64,000 nt of DNA from Pseudoalteromonas sp. TB64. Its GTDB lineage: Bacteria > Pseudomonadota > Gammaproteobacteria > Enterobacterales > Alteromonadaceae. The stretch's first letter is position 1, and every line of letters begins with the position of its first letter. Below the pieces are notes generated by a model, which saw only the letters and a list, made by a program, of their open reading frames with translations, did not search any database and had not been told where the DNA came from. Of this stretch, positions 56,671 to 64,000 are shown one piece after another. Both the position numbers and the translations under genes were made by a program. The DNA lies in assembly GCF_000498095.1 (NCBI RefSeq), contig NZ_AUTQ01000230.1:17846-81845 (forward strand). Direction: 5' to 3'.

Positions 56671-57090
56671 TTGACTTATAGTTAGCTCTAAATATTTTAA
56701 ATGACCATACCAACCTCCAAATCCAGCTTAGTCGTTATTATTAAAAAATAACTAATATAATATCCAACCCATATTTAAATTATTCCATAAACTTTTAAAG
56801 CGAAAAATTGAAATAATAATTAGCTGTTATTTTGTAATTATTTCAAAGATAAAGATCTTTTTTCACACTTTGTTATAGCTAATTGATGGAACTGTCTATT
56901 TTTTTCAAACTAAAATGATTTACTTATATTTTATTTTTCCTTAGAACCCTTATATAGCAAGGCTTAAAAGGTTTAAGTATTCTGATAACTAGAAAACATA
57001 CTTTGTATTAGTGTTGGGATGATTTTTGCTGTACTAAATAACATTCCGTTTTATATCATTAATTCTATTTGAAATTAACGAGGCATTAGT
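56671..57090. other. Intergenic region, nothing recognised
   Basis: About 420 bp of AT-rich spacer. No ORF, repeat or RNA was seen. The end holds the ribosome site region of the hydrolase gene (AACGAGGCATTAGT). Confidence 0.5.
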
Positions 57091-57915
57091 ATGAACAAAA
57101 CACAGTACGTAACAGTTGAAGGTCATCAGATTGCTTACCAAGATTCGGGTGAAGGCACGCCTTTATTATTGATACATGGTATACCTACAAACAAATTATT
57201 ATGGCGAAATATAACACCAAAGCTTTCATCAAAACATCGTGTAATTGCTCCTGATTTACTAAATTTTGGCGAATCAGATATGCCAGACAATACTGATGTA
57301 TCTATAAATGCTCAATGTAGAATAATGTGTAAGTTTTTAGATGCACTTGGTATTTCAAAAGCTAACATTGCAGCACACGATATTGGTGGTGGTGTTGCCC
57401 AATTAATGGCTGTAAATTACCCTGAAAAAGTAAACGGACTAATTTTAATTGACAGTGTATGTTTTGATTCATGGCCTATACCAGAATTTGAACCTTTACT
57501 CGAACCAGGTGTAGAAGAAAAAACGAGTGTGAAAGAGTTTGTTGATACGTTAAGAGATTTCATGCCTAAAGGCGTATTTGACTCAAACGTAATGACAGAA
57601 GAATTAATGAAAATGTATTTAACACCATGGAGTAACGAGAAAGGAAAAGCTGCATTATTTAATAATATGCGCAGACTTAATAAGGAATATACCGAAGCTA
57701 TTACCGGCGACCTTAAAAGCTTACCTCATGAAACACTCATAATATGGGGTAAAGAAGATCAGTTTCAAAAGCCAAAGTACGCTCCAATGTTAGAAGAAGC
57801 TATTCCAAATTCATCACTGATCTGGTTAGACAAAGCAGCTCATTGGGTTGTTGATGAGCAACCTGAAAAAGTAGCTGAGCTTATTAGTGAGTTCATGAGT
57901 GATAAAATATTCTAG
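57091..57915 (+). CDS. Alpha/beta hydrolase with Asp nucleophile, haloalkane dehalogenase-like
   Basis: 274 residues, cytosolic. Oxyanion region LLIHGIPTNKLLWR; nucleophile elbow AAHDIGGG with Asp where esterases have Ser; catalytic His in AAHWVVDEQP; acid in WGKEDQF. Asp nucleophiles mark haloalkane or haloacetate dehalogenases and epoxide hydrolases. The halide-binding Trp or Asn next to the nucleophile is Ile here, so the substrate class is open. Single gene. Confidence 0.75.
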   Translation: MNKTQYVTVEGHQIAYQDSGEGTPLLLIHGIPTNKLLWRNITPKLSSKHRVIAPDLLNFGESDMPDNTDVSINAQCRIMCKFLDALGISKANIAAHDIGGGVAQLMAVNYPEKVNGLILIDSVCFDSWPIPEFEPLLEPGVEEKTSVKEFVDTLRDFMPKGVFDSNVMTEELMKMYLTPWSNEKGKAALFNNMRRLNKEYTEAITGDLKSLPHETLIIWGKEDQFQKPKYAPMLEEAIPNSSLIWLDKAAHWVVDEQPEKVAELISEFMSDKIF

Positions 57916-58227
57916 CGTTTGATATTGTAATTAAAATAGAATTAATTCAGTAGCTTAAGTTCGCTAGGGTAATGATTACTAGCTAATTATTATTTATACC
58001 GTTTGGTCATATTAATAACTAAGCGGTATATTTAAACGGTATTTAAATATTAAAACAGTAATATAGTATAAAACAGCGAACAATAAATTTTAGGTTAAGT
58101 AGGATATTGCTCATTAAATAGCCTAAATGACGCGTATCTACGTTAACTAATGAAGGTGAGTAACTTGGTTGTGTAATTATTTATGCTATTTAACATAATA
58201 TAAATTATAGGAAGTAACTGTATATAA
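57916..58227. other. Intergenic region with inverted repeat
   Basis: About 310 bp with no ORF. ATACCGTTT near 57998 and AAACGGTAT near 58034 form an inverted repeat that could be a weak terminator of the hydrolase gene. Nothing else seen. Confidence 0.35.
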
Positions 58228-58252
58228 AGAAAGAGCGCTTTATTGCGCCCTT
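58228..58252 (-). terminator. Rho-independent terminator of the sorC-type gene
   Basis: On the minus strand AAGGGCGC-AATAAA-GCGCTCTT (one G-U pair) is followed by TCTTT, about 80 bp after the regulator gene. A further hairpin GTCC..GGAC lies at 58258-58281. Confidence 0.65.
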
Positions 58253-58330
58253 ACTATGTCCAATACTAGACGGTATCGGACATTAAGTTATTTTATTACT
58301 ATAACGTAATTTATCAATCTGATTAGTTTA

Positions 58331-59290
58331 TTAATCAATACTTAGTAAACGTTCTGCTGTGTACTCATTAGTAATTAAACCACTAATCATATTTGATCTA
58401 ACAGCACCTAAAATTGCCAATACTTTTTCTTCACCAGCAGCAATTGCATATATCTGCTTATTTGCATTTGTTTTTAATGGCGTACTAGCAACTCGTTGAT
58501 TAACGTTACAATCTAATAAGTTACCGTTTTTATCAAATACCCAACTAATCATTTCACCAACAGCACCAAGATCTTGTAACTCCTTAAGTTCTTGAGCATC
58601 AACAAAGCCATCTATATGTAACGGCGACTTTTCGCCTAAGCTACCAATACCAACAAATGTTACATCTGCATCTTTAGCAAGTTTCAGATTACCGGTAATA
58701 TTTTGCTGCGCATGTAATTGGTTTTTTTCTTCAACGCTTCTTGGTAATACTGGTAATGGCATTGGGTAATGTTTTGCATTAGTGTGCTCGGCCATTCTTA
58801 CAACAACATCGTATGGTGAAGCCGATCCATCAAGTGCCATGTTACCAAGCATCGCTACAATTTTATGTTGCGGACAATCAACTGTTATTAACTCATCAAC
58901 GCACGCACGTAAAACTCGACCGGTGCCCATAGCAAGTACTTTGGGTTGTTCTGATTTTAAATGCCTTTCTATTTCTGCAGCGCCAGCTTGGGCTAAACCT
59001 AATGTAGATGCCGGCTCAGATGGATCGCTAGGTACAACTTCGCAAGAATCTAATCCAAAACGACTTTTTAACTTTTCAGCTAAATCCATACATTTGGCAA
59101 TTGGGTGATCTAACCTAACTTTAATTAGACCTTGGCTAACTGATAATGCGACCATTCTTTGTGCAGATTGACGCGATATGTTTAGCTTTTTAGCTATTTC
59201 ATCTTGTGTCTTACCGCCAACATAATACAACCACCCTGCTCTGGCCGCATCGTCTAGCTTTCTGATCTCTGTGTTCGATAGCTTTACCAC
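58331..59290 (-). CDS. SorC-family sugar-sensing transcriptional regulator
   Basis: 319 residues. N-terminal HTH with GKTQDEIAKKLNISRQSAQR (about residues 25-45). The rest is the sugar-phosphate binding domain (about 60-319): GLAQAGAAEIERHL, VLAMGTGRVLRACV, FVGIGSLGEKSPL and IYAIAAGEEKVLAILGAVR. SorC/DeoR-type regulators bind sugar-phosphates or polyol-phosphates. It lies downstream of and in the same direction as the smo genes, and probably controls them. Confidence 0.88.
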   Translation of the reverse strand: MVKLSNTEIRKLDDAARAGWLYYVGGKTQDEIAKKLNISRQSAQRMVALSVSQGLIKVRLDHPIAKCMDLAEKLKSRFGLDSCEVVPSDPSEPASTLGLAQAGAAEIERHLKSEQPKVLAMGTGRVLRACVDELITVDCPQHKIVAMLGNMALDGSASPYDVVVRMAEHTNAKHYPMPLPVLPRSVEEKNQLHAQQNITGNLKLAKDADVTFVGIGSLGEKSPLHIDGFVDAQELKELQDLGAVGEMISWVFDKNGNLLDCNVNQRVASTPLKTNANKQIYAIAAGEEKVLAILGAVRSNMISGLITNEYTAERLLSID

Positions 59291-59491
59291 GTAAACCTCT
59301 TAAAATAGAAGGAAAACTAAGTCCTTATTTTCATTACATAATTTTAATTATATGCGTTGCTATATAAATTATTTTACTAATATTTTGATATACAATTATG
59401 AATAACATGATTGTTGTTTATTAACGTAAATATACCATTCATTAGTAAAAAATACCTAAGTTTCATAGGATTATGTAATTAGAATTTGATT

Positions 59492-59527
59492 AATATCATC
59501 CTTATAATTATCTACAAGGATGATATT
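59492..59527. terminator. Hairpin between smoK and the regulator gene
   Basis: AATATCATCCTT and AAGGATGATATT form a perfect 12-bp stem with a 12-base loop. The T-run is weak, so read-through is possible. Confidence 0.7.
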
Positions 59528-59547
59528 AAACACCACAAATACGTGCT

Positions 59548-60549
59548 TTAGCGTATTGTTAAACCGTCTTTATCAAACTTTAATATTTTATCAGTCGGTG
59601 CACTAAGAAATATACTGTCGCCATATTTTAATGGGCAATCTCCATCAGCTTTTACTGTTACGGTCCCTTTGCCTTCAATGTTTATATGTAAAAAACTTTC
59701 TGATCCTAAATGCTCAATTACACCTACAGTACCAGTCCAAGTTCCTTGCTCAGTTGATAGTGTTAAATGCTCTGGACGTATACCAATACAGCTAACATTA
59801 GCGTTTTCATTTTGCGGTGCATCTATAAAATTCATTTTTGGTGAGCCAATAAAACCGGCTACAAATTTATTTACAGGCTTTTTGTAAAGCTCTAAAGGTG
59901 TACCCACTTGCTCAATAATACCGGCATTGAATACAGCAATTCTATCTGCCATTGTCATTGCTTCAACCTGATCGTGTGTAACATAAATCATTGTTGTAGC
60001 TAAACTTTTATGTAGTTCTGATATTTCTAGGCGCATATTTACACGCAATGATGCATCAAGGTTTGAAAGTGGCTCATCAAACAAAAAAGCCGAAGGCTGA
60101 CGTACAATTGCGCGCCCTATTGCTACGCGCTGACGCTGACCACCCGATAATTGCCCAGGTTTACGGTCTAAATAATCAGTTAAATTTAGAATTTTAGCCG
60201 CATTAGCAATTTTACTTTCGATTTCTGCAGGGCTTACTTTTGCTCTTTTTAAAGGAAAAGCAATATTGTTTCGTACAGTCATATGCGGATATAACGCATA
60301 GGATTGAAACACCATTGCTAAGCCTCTTTTTGCTGGCGGTGTTTTAGTTGCATCTACGCCATCTATTTCTATATTGCCACTGGTTGTATCTTCAAGCCCT
60401 GCAATCATACGTAATAATGTTGATTTACCACAGCCCGACGGACCTACAAAAACAATGAACTCACCATCTTTTATTTCTAGATCGAGTGGTTTAATTACGT
60501 TTACTTCATCAAAGTTTTTAGTTACTTGTTTTAGTGTGATGCTGCCCAT
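59548..60549 (-). CDS. smoK: Polyol ABC importer ATPase
   Basis: 333 residues. Walker [10 protein letters not shown], signature [14 protein letters not shown], Walker [13 protein letters not shown], switch His in [12 protein letters not shown]. The C-terminal OB-fold (about 235-333) includes [10 protein letters not shown], as in MalK/UgpC/SmoK proteins. It energises the permease pair encoded just upstream (10 bp gap). The polyol call is taken from the partner proteins. Confidence 0.88.
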   Translation of the reverse strand: MGSITLKQVTKNFDEVNVIKPLDLEIKDGEFIVFVGPSGCGKSTLLRMIAGLEDTTSGNIEIDGVDATKTPPAKRGLAMVFQSYALYPHMTVRNNIAFPLKRAKVSPAEIESKIANAAKILNLTDYLDRKPGQLSGGQRQRVAIGRAIVRQPSAFLFDEPLSNLDASLRVNMRLEISELHKSLATTMIYVTHDQVEAMTMADRIAVFNAGIIEQVGTPLELYKKPVNKFVAGFIGSPKMNFIDAPQNENANVSCIGIRPEHLTLSTEQGTWTGTVGVIEHLGSESFLHINIEGKGTVTVKADGDCPLKYGDSIFLSAPTDKILKFDKDGLTIR

Positions 60550-60559
60550 GTGTATTCTC

Positions 60560-61390
60560 CTATTTTACTGCGCCGAAACTTAATCCACGCACTAATTGTT
60601 TTTGACTAAACCAACCAAGTATTAAAATTGGCACAATGGCCATGGCAGATGCTGCCGATAACTTAGCGTAAAATAACCCCTCAGGGCTTGAGTAACTGGC
60701 AATAAATGCCGTTAAAGGTGCAGCATTTGCAGCGGTTAAAATAAGTGTCCAAAACGCTTCATTCCACGACAAAATAACATTGAGTAATAGCGTTGAGGCT
60801 ATACCAGGTAAGGCTATTGGCAATAAAACATGAAATATTTCTTCACCAATTGTTGCACCATCCATACGAGAAGCTTCAAGTATTTCGTTTGGTATTTCTC
60901 TAAAATAGGTGTAAAGCATCCATACCATTATTGGTAAATTAATTAGTGTCATTACAATCACTAAACCTAACTTTGTATCAAGTAACGCAAAGTCACGAAA
61001 CAATAAATAAATAGGAATAAGTACGCCTACTGGCGGTAACATTTTGGTTGAAAGCATCCACATTAATAAATGCTTTGTTTTTTTAGTTTGTACAAAAGCC
61101 ATAGACCATGCAGCAGGTACCGCAATTAATAACCCCAGTAAACTTGAACCTAGCGATATAACCACAGAGTTCCAAAAATGGGTAAAGTAAGGCGAACGCG
61201 ACAGTACATCGCGGTAATTTTCGAGCGTCCAATCAAACGCATATAAGCTTGGGCTTGCTGAAATGGCTTCAGCTTCCGTTTTAAAGCTGGTGATTAACGT
61301 CCATAAAATTGGAAAGAAAATCATGCCGCTTATTGTCCATGCTGCAATGGTATAAATTAGTTTGGAACGACGGCTATCTTTTATAGTCAT
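60560..61390 (-). CDS. smoG: Polyol ABC importer permease (second)
   Basis: 276 residues, six TM helices. The EAA loop is [20 protein letters not shown], close to the consensus, with the C-terminal RGLSFGAVK end typical of SmoG/MalG-type permeases. Two bases before the preceding gene's stop region; same operon. Confidence 0.88.
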   Translation of the reverse strand: MTIKDSRRSKLIYTIAAWTISGMIFFPILWTLITSFKTEAEAISASPSLYAFDWTLENYRDVLSRSPYFTHFWNSVVISLGSSLLGLLIAVPAAWSMAFVQTKKTKHLLMWMLSTKMLPPVGVLIPIYLLFRDFALLDTKLGLVIVMTLINLPIMVWMLYTYFREIPNEILEASRMDGATIGEEIFHVLLPIALPGIASTLLLNVILSWNEAFWTLILTAANAAPLTAFIASYSSPEGLFYAKLSAASAMAIVPILILGWFSQKQLVRGLSFGAVK

Positions 61391-61392
61391 AA

Positions 61393-62265
61393 TTAACCCT
61401 CCAAGTTTTTGCCAATTAAGCGCATTAAAAATATAGCGACTATATTTGCAATAATAACTGCAACTATGCCCCCTGCCGAACCGCCACCTACATCAAATTG
61501 AAGTAGTGATTGCGTGTAAATTAAGTACGTTATATTGGTTGATGAATAACCAGGACCACCGCTAGTTGTTACTAATATTTCGGCAAAAATTGACAATAAA
61601 AATATAGTTTCGATTAAAATTACAGCGGTTACCGCACGTGATAAATGCGGTAAAACGATGTAGAAGAACTTGCTAAATGGACCTGCACCATCTAAATCAG
61701 CAGCTTCTAATTGCTCACGGTCTAAAGATTGTATAGCTGTGAGTAGTATTAATGCTGCAAACGGTAACCACTGCCAAGACACAATAATGATGATTGATAA
61801 TAACGGTATTTGAGCAAAAAAGTCGATAGGTTCAAAGCCAAGCCAAATCGCAAAGTGTGCAAATAAGCCATTAACTGGGTTCATTAGCATGTTTTTCCAT
61901 ACCAATGCCGACACAGTTGGCATTACAAAAAATGGAGCTAATACCATAATGCGAACATAATTTCGTCCCCATATTGCTTGGTCAAGTAAAATGGCTAAGC
62001 CAATACCACCGCAAATGGTGATAAGTAAAACCCCAGTTACTAGGTAAAGCGTATTAAAAAATGATTCAAAAAATGCTGGATCTGTTAGAAAAAATTCATA
62101 GTTTAGAAAACCTACAAATTCTTTTTCTCCTGGTACTAATAAATTGTAATCAATAAATGAAAAATACAATGTCATGCACAGAGGAACTATCATCCAAGCA
62201 AGTAATAAAATTACACTAGGAAGTAGCATAAGCCGTGCAAGCGTACGCGAGTTAGTTGTTGCCAT
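61393..62265 (-). CDS. smoF: Polyol ABC importer permease (first)
   Basis: 290 residues, six TM helices starting LMLLPSVILLLAWMIVPL. The EAA loop is EQLEAADLDGAGPFSKFFYI. SmoF/MalF-like, shorter than MalF as usual for polyol systems. It is preceded by a 145-bp gap with a large stem-loop after the binding-protein gene. Confidence 0.88.
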   Translation of the reverse strand: MATTNSRTLARLMLLPSVILLLAWMIVPLCMTLYFSFIDYNLLVPGEKEFVGFLNYEFFLTDPAFFESFFNTLYLVTGVLLITICGGIGLAILLDQAIWGRNYVRIMVLAPFFVMPTVSALVWKNMLMNPVNGLFAHFAIWLGFEPIDFFAQIPLLSIIIIVSWQWLPFAALILLTAIQSLDREQLEAADLDGAGPFSKFFYIVLPHLSRAVTAVILIETIFLLSIFAEILVTTSGGPGYSSTNITYLIYTQSLLQFDVGGGSAGGIVAVIIANIVAIFLMRLIGKNLEG

Positions 62266-62284
62266 ATGTAGACCTTAAAAAAGC

Positions 62285-62364
62285 CAATTCTATTTACTCT
62301 TTAACTATCGAGTGAAAATCAGAAACCCTTGATAGTCTTTATAACTAACAAGTAAATAGAATTG
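62285..62364 (-). promoter_or_regulatory. Nested stem-loop between smoE and smoF
   Basis: Outer arms CAATTCTATTTACT (62285-62298) and AGTAAATAGAATTG (62351-62364) are perfectly complementary; an inner pair ACTATCGAG and CTTGATAGT adds a second stem. It resembles the mRNA-stabilising or attenuating hairpins after binding-protein genes of other ABC operons. Confidence 0.7.
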
Positions 62365-62410
62365 ACATAAAATATTGGGTAAGTTTGAGTACTTACCCGC
62401 CCATTACATG

Positions 62411-63715
62411 CTATTTAGGATAGCGAGCTTTACGCATTGTTCGCTCAACGAGGTGTTGAGATGTACTAAGCGCTTGTTTTACGGTCATTTGGCCTGTTAA
62501 TGCAGCTGAAAATTGTTGACCAACAGCGGTGCCGATTCCTTGAAACTCAGGAATAGCGACAAACTGAATACCTACATAAGGCACCGGTTTAACCGTTGGA
62601 TTTTTAGGGTCAGCAGATTGGATAGAATCTAAAGTAATTTGCGCAAACGGTGCTGCGTCCATGTACTTTTGATTGTTGTATAGTGATTTACGTGTACCTG
62701 GTGGTACTTTTGCCCAGCCTTTTTTGTCGGCTACAAGTTGCGTGTATTCTTTAGATGTTGCCCAGCTAATAAACTTCATCGCTGCATCTGGTTTTTTGCT
62801 GCTTGCCGGTACGGCTAAAGTCCAAGACCATAACCAATTACCGCGTTTACCTAAGCCATTATCTGGCGCAAGGGCAAATCCTACTTTATCGGCAACTTCA
62901 GAGTCTTTTTTGTTAGTAACAAATGCGCCAGCAACGGTAGCATCAATCCAAATACCACATTTTCCGGTTTGGAATAAAGCAAGGTTTTCGTTAAACCCGT
63001 TTGCAGATGAACCAGCAGGTCCCGACTCTTTCATTACATCTACATAGTACTGTAATGTATTTTCCCACTCTGGGGTATTGAACTGAGGTTTCCAATTTTC
63101 ATCAAACCAACGAGCTCCGAACGAATTAGCCATTGATGTAATAAGCGCAACATTTTCACCCCAACCGGCTTTACCGCGTAAACAAAGACCATAAACACCC
63201 TCTTTTTTATCGGTCATGGCTTTGGCGGCTTTACGTATAAAGTCCCACGTTGGTGCTTTAGGCATAGTTAGCCCTGCTTTTTCCATTAAATCAGTGCGGT
63301 ACATAACCATTGAACTTTCACCATAAAATGGTGCAGCATAAAGCTTGTCGTTAATAGTTAAACCACTTCGGATTGCAGGTATTAAATCGTCTAAATCGTA
63401 GTTTTCGCCTAAATTATCCAGCTCTTTTAGCCAATTTTGCTTGCCCCAAATAGGTACTTCATAAGTACCTATGGTCATTACATCGTATTGGCCGCCTTTT
63501 GTTGCTACATCGGTAGTGACACGTTGGCGAAGAATGTTTTCTTCTAGCGTTACCCATTTTAGGTCTATGTCAGGGTTTTGGCGGGTAAAGTCACTGCTTA
63601 GCTCTTTCATGGTGATCATGTCACCATTATTTACAGTGGCTATTGTAATTGTTTCTTTTGCAGCAGCACCCATGCTTATAAAGCCACACGCGAGCATAAT
63701 TAATTTATTTTTCAT
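62411..63715 (-). CDS. smoE: Polyol ABC substrate-binding protein
   Basis: 434 residues with a signal peptide (about 19 residues ending GAAA). The mature protein starts KETITIATVNNGDMITM, the form usual for SmoE/mannitol-sorbitol binding proteins, with DVMTIGTYEVPIWG, YAAPFYGESSMVMYRTDL and a C-terminal ERTMRKARYP. Extracellular solute-binding family 1. First gene of the operon. Mannitol or sorbitol is the family guess; other polyols are possible. Confidence 0.85.
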   Translation of the reverse strand: MKNKLIMLACGFISMGAAAKETITIATVNNGDMITMKELSSDFTRQNPDIDLKWVTLEENILRQRVTTDVATKGGQYDVMTIGTYEVPIWGKQNWLKELDNLGENYDLDDLIPAIRSGLTINDKLYAAPFYGESSMVMYRTDLMEKAGLTMPKAPTWDFIRKAAKAMTDKKEGVYGLCLRGKAGWGENVALITSMANSFGARWFDENWKPQFNTPEWENTLQYYVDVMKESGPAGSSANGFNENLALFQTGKCGIWIDATVAGAFVTNKKDSEVADKVGFALAPDNGLGKRGNWLWSWTLAVPASSKKPDAAMKFISWATSKEYTQLVADKKGWAKVPPGTRKSLYNNQKYMDAAPFAQITLDSIQSADPKNPTVKPVPYVGIQFVAIPEFQGIGTAVGQQFSAALTGQMTVKQALSTSQHLVERTMRKARYPK

Positions 63716-63870
63716 CGGGTATTCCCCATATTCAAAGTTAATGTCTCATTAAATACCGTTAAATTAGCCTTTATTTTTATCGCAGTTTTAATCAATTAGA
63801 CTGCTATCAAACTACCTTTTAAGTACAGGTAAATGGCTAAATAAAGAGGCCGAACTAGCCGGCTGATATC

Positions 63871-64000
63871 TTAAAATTTAACAGAAATTTCAGAAGTAAA
63901 ACCATCAAATCCTTTACCGATTTGACCGCCCGAATTAACACCTTCTTCTTGATTAACATACTCAACTTTTAAAAGCGTTTTATCGTTAAACCAGTAACCA
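63871..64000 (-). CDS. Outer-membrane porin, C-terminal end (partial)
   Basis: The last 42 residues of a protein entering from the right edge. The sequence GYWFNDKTLLKVEYVNQEEG to GFTSEISVKF alternates polar and hydrophobic residues and ends in Phe, as beta-barrel porins do. It probably belongs to the smo operon region as the outer-membrane pore for the same sugar; only 155 bp separate it from smoE. Confidence 0.65.
   Translation of the reverse strand, partial: GYWFNDKTLLKVEYVNQEEGVNSGGQIGKGFDGFTSEISVKF

Noticed and set aside
57916..58330. tRNA or other structured RNA gene
   Set aside because: No GC-rich cloverleaf; only AT-rich inverted repeats.

Overview
The window looks like the chromosome of a marine gammaproteobacterium of the Alteromonadales, most probably Pseudoalteromonas. 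The DNA is AT-rich, and the protein families fit that group: GGT, rhombosortase, DUF3025, DUF5924/DUF2914, MesD/MesX, an S9 lipoprotein peptidase, and an ABC-F protein of the YbiT type next to purEK. This assignment is inferred from gene content and style; no database search was run. No rRNA, tRNA or CRISPR array was seen.

Layout. 1-5.7 kb: a truncated metal exporter behind a Fur-like box, a secreted M28 peptidase, and a DUF3025-natA-natB operon. 5.7-11.2 kb is accessory DNA: an IS3 relic carrying a 10 x 9 bp minisatellite, small hypothetical membrane proteins (one split at a poly-T tract), a decayed but TIR-bounded ISAs1-like element, a second fragment of the same element, and a possible IS4 relic. 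11.2-21.9 kb: a spermidine-synthase-like protein, the folate-independent methionine synthase pair mesD-mesX, several small membrane or lipoproteins, msrA, a GNAT, a MarC protein and an esterase. 21.9-27.8 kb: a gene-free stretch with two LexA-type palindromes, two MFS genes (one frameshifted), a LysR regulator and a frameshifted porin. 27.8-43.8 kb is mostly housekeeping and secreted hydrolases: ybiT (apparently with an AUU start), purE-purK, an exported EEP-family phosphoesterase/nuclease, an S9 peptidase, rhombosortase, ggt, a MITE-like element, maeA, a SIMPL protein, DUF2254, MAPEG, a sulfotransferase and miaE.

43.8-56.7 kb holds the most interesting system: a compact Tad-like pilus or secretion locus in three transcription units. 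These are secretin rcpA plus a TadD-like TPR lipoprotein; then pilin-rcpC-tadA-tadB-tadC-Cys-rich pilin-like protein-hybrid histidine-kinase-like protein; then a lone receiver protein. Each unit has the same promoter design: a palindrome (TTGATTTGC-N5-GCAAATCAA or a derivative) 50-70 bp upstream of a GG-N10-GC sigma-54 promoter. That implies one dedicated enhancer-binding protein encoded outside the window. The kinase-like protein has lost its phospho-acceptor His (Gln591 instead) but keeps an intact receiver, and the lone receiver is its close paralogue. No TadZ, prepilin peptidase, TadE/F/G or RcpB is seen here.

57-64 kb: an Asp-nucleophile alpha/beta hydrolase, then (minus strand) a polyol-type ABC uptake operon smoE-F-G-K followed by a SorC-family regulator, with the C-terminus of an outer-membrane porin at the window edge. 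Together these form a likely sugar-alcohol uptake unit: outer-membrane pore, periplasmic binding protein, inner-membrane importer and sugar-sensing regulator.
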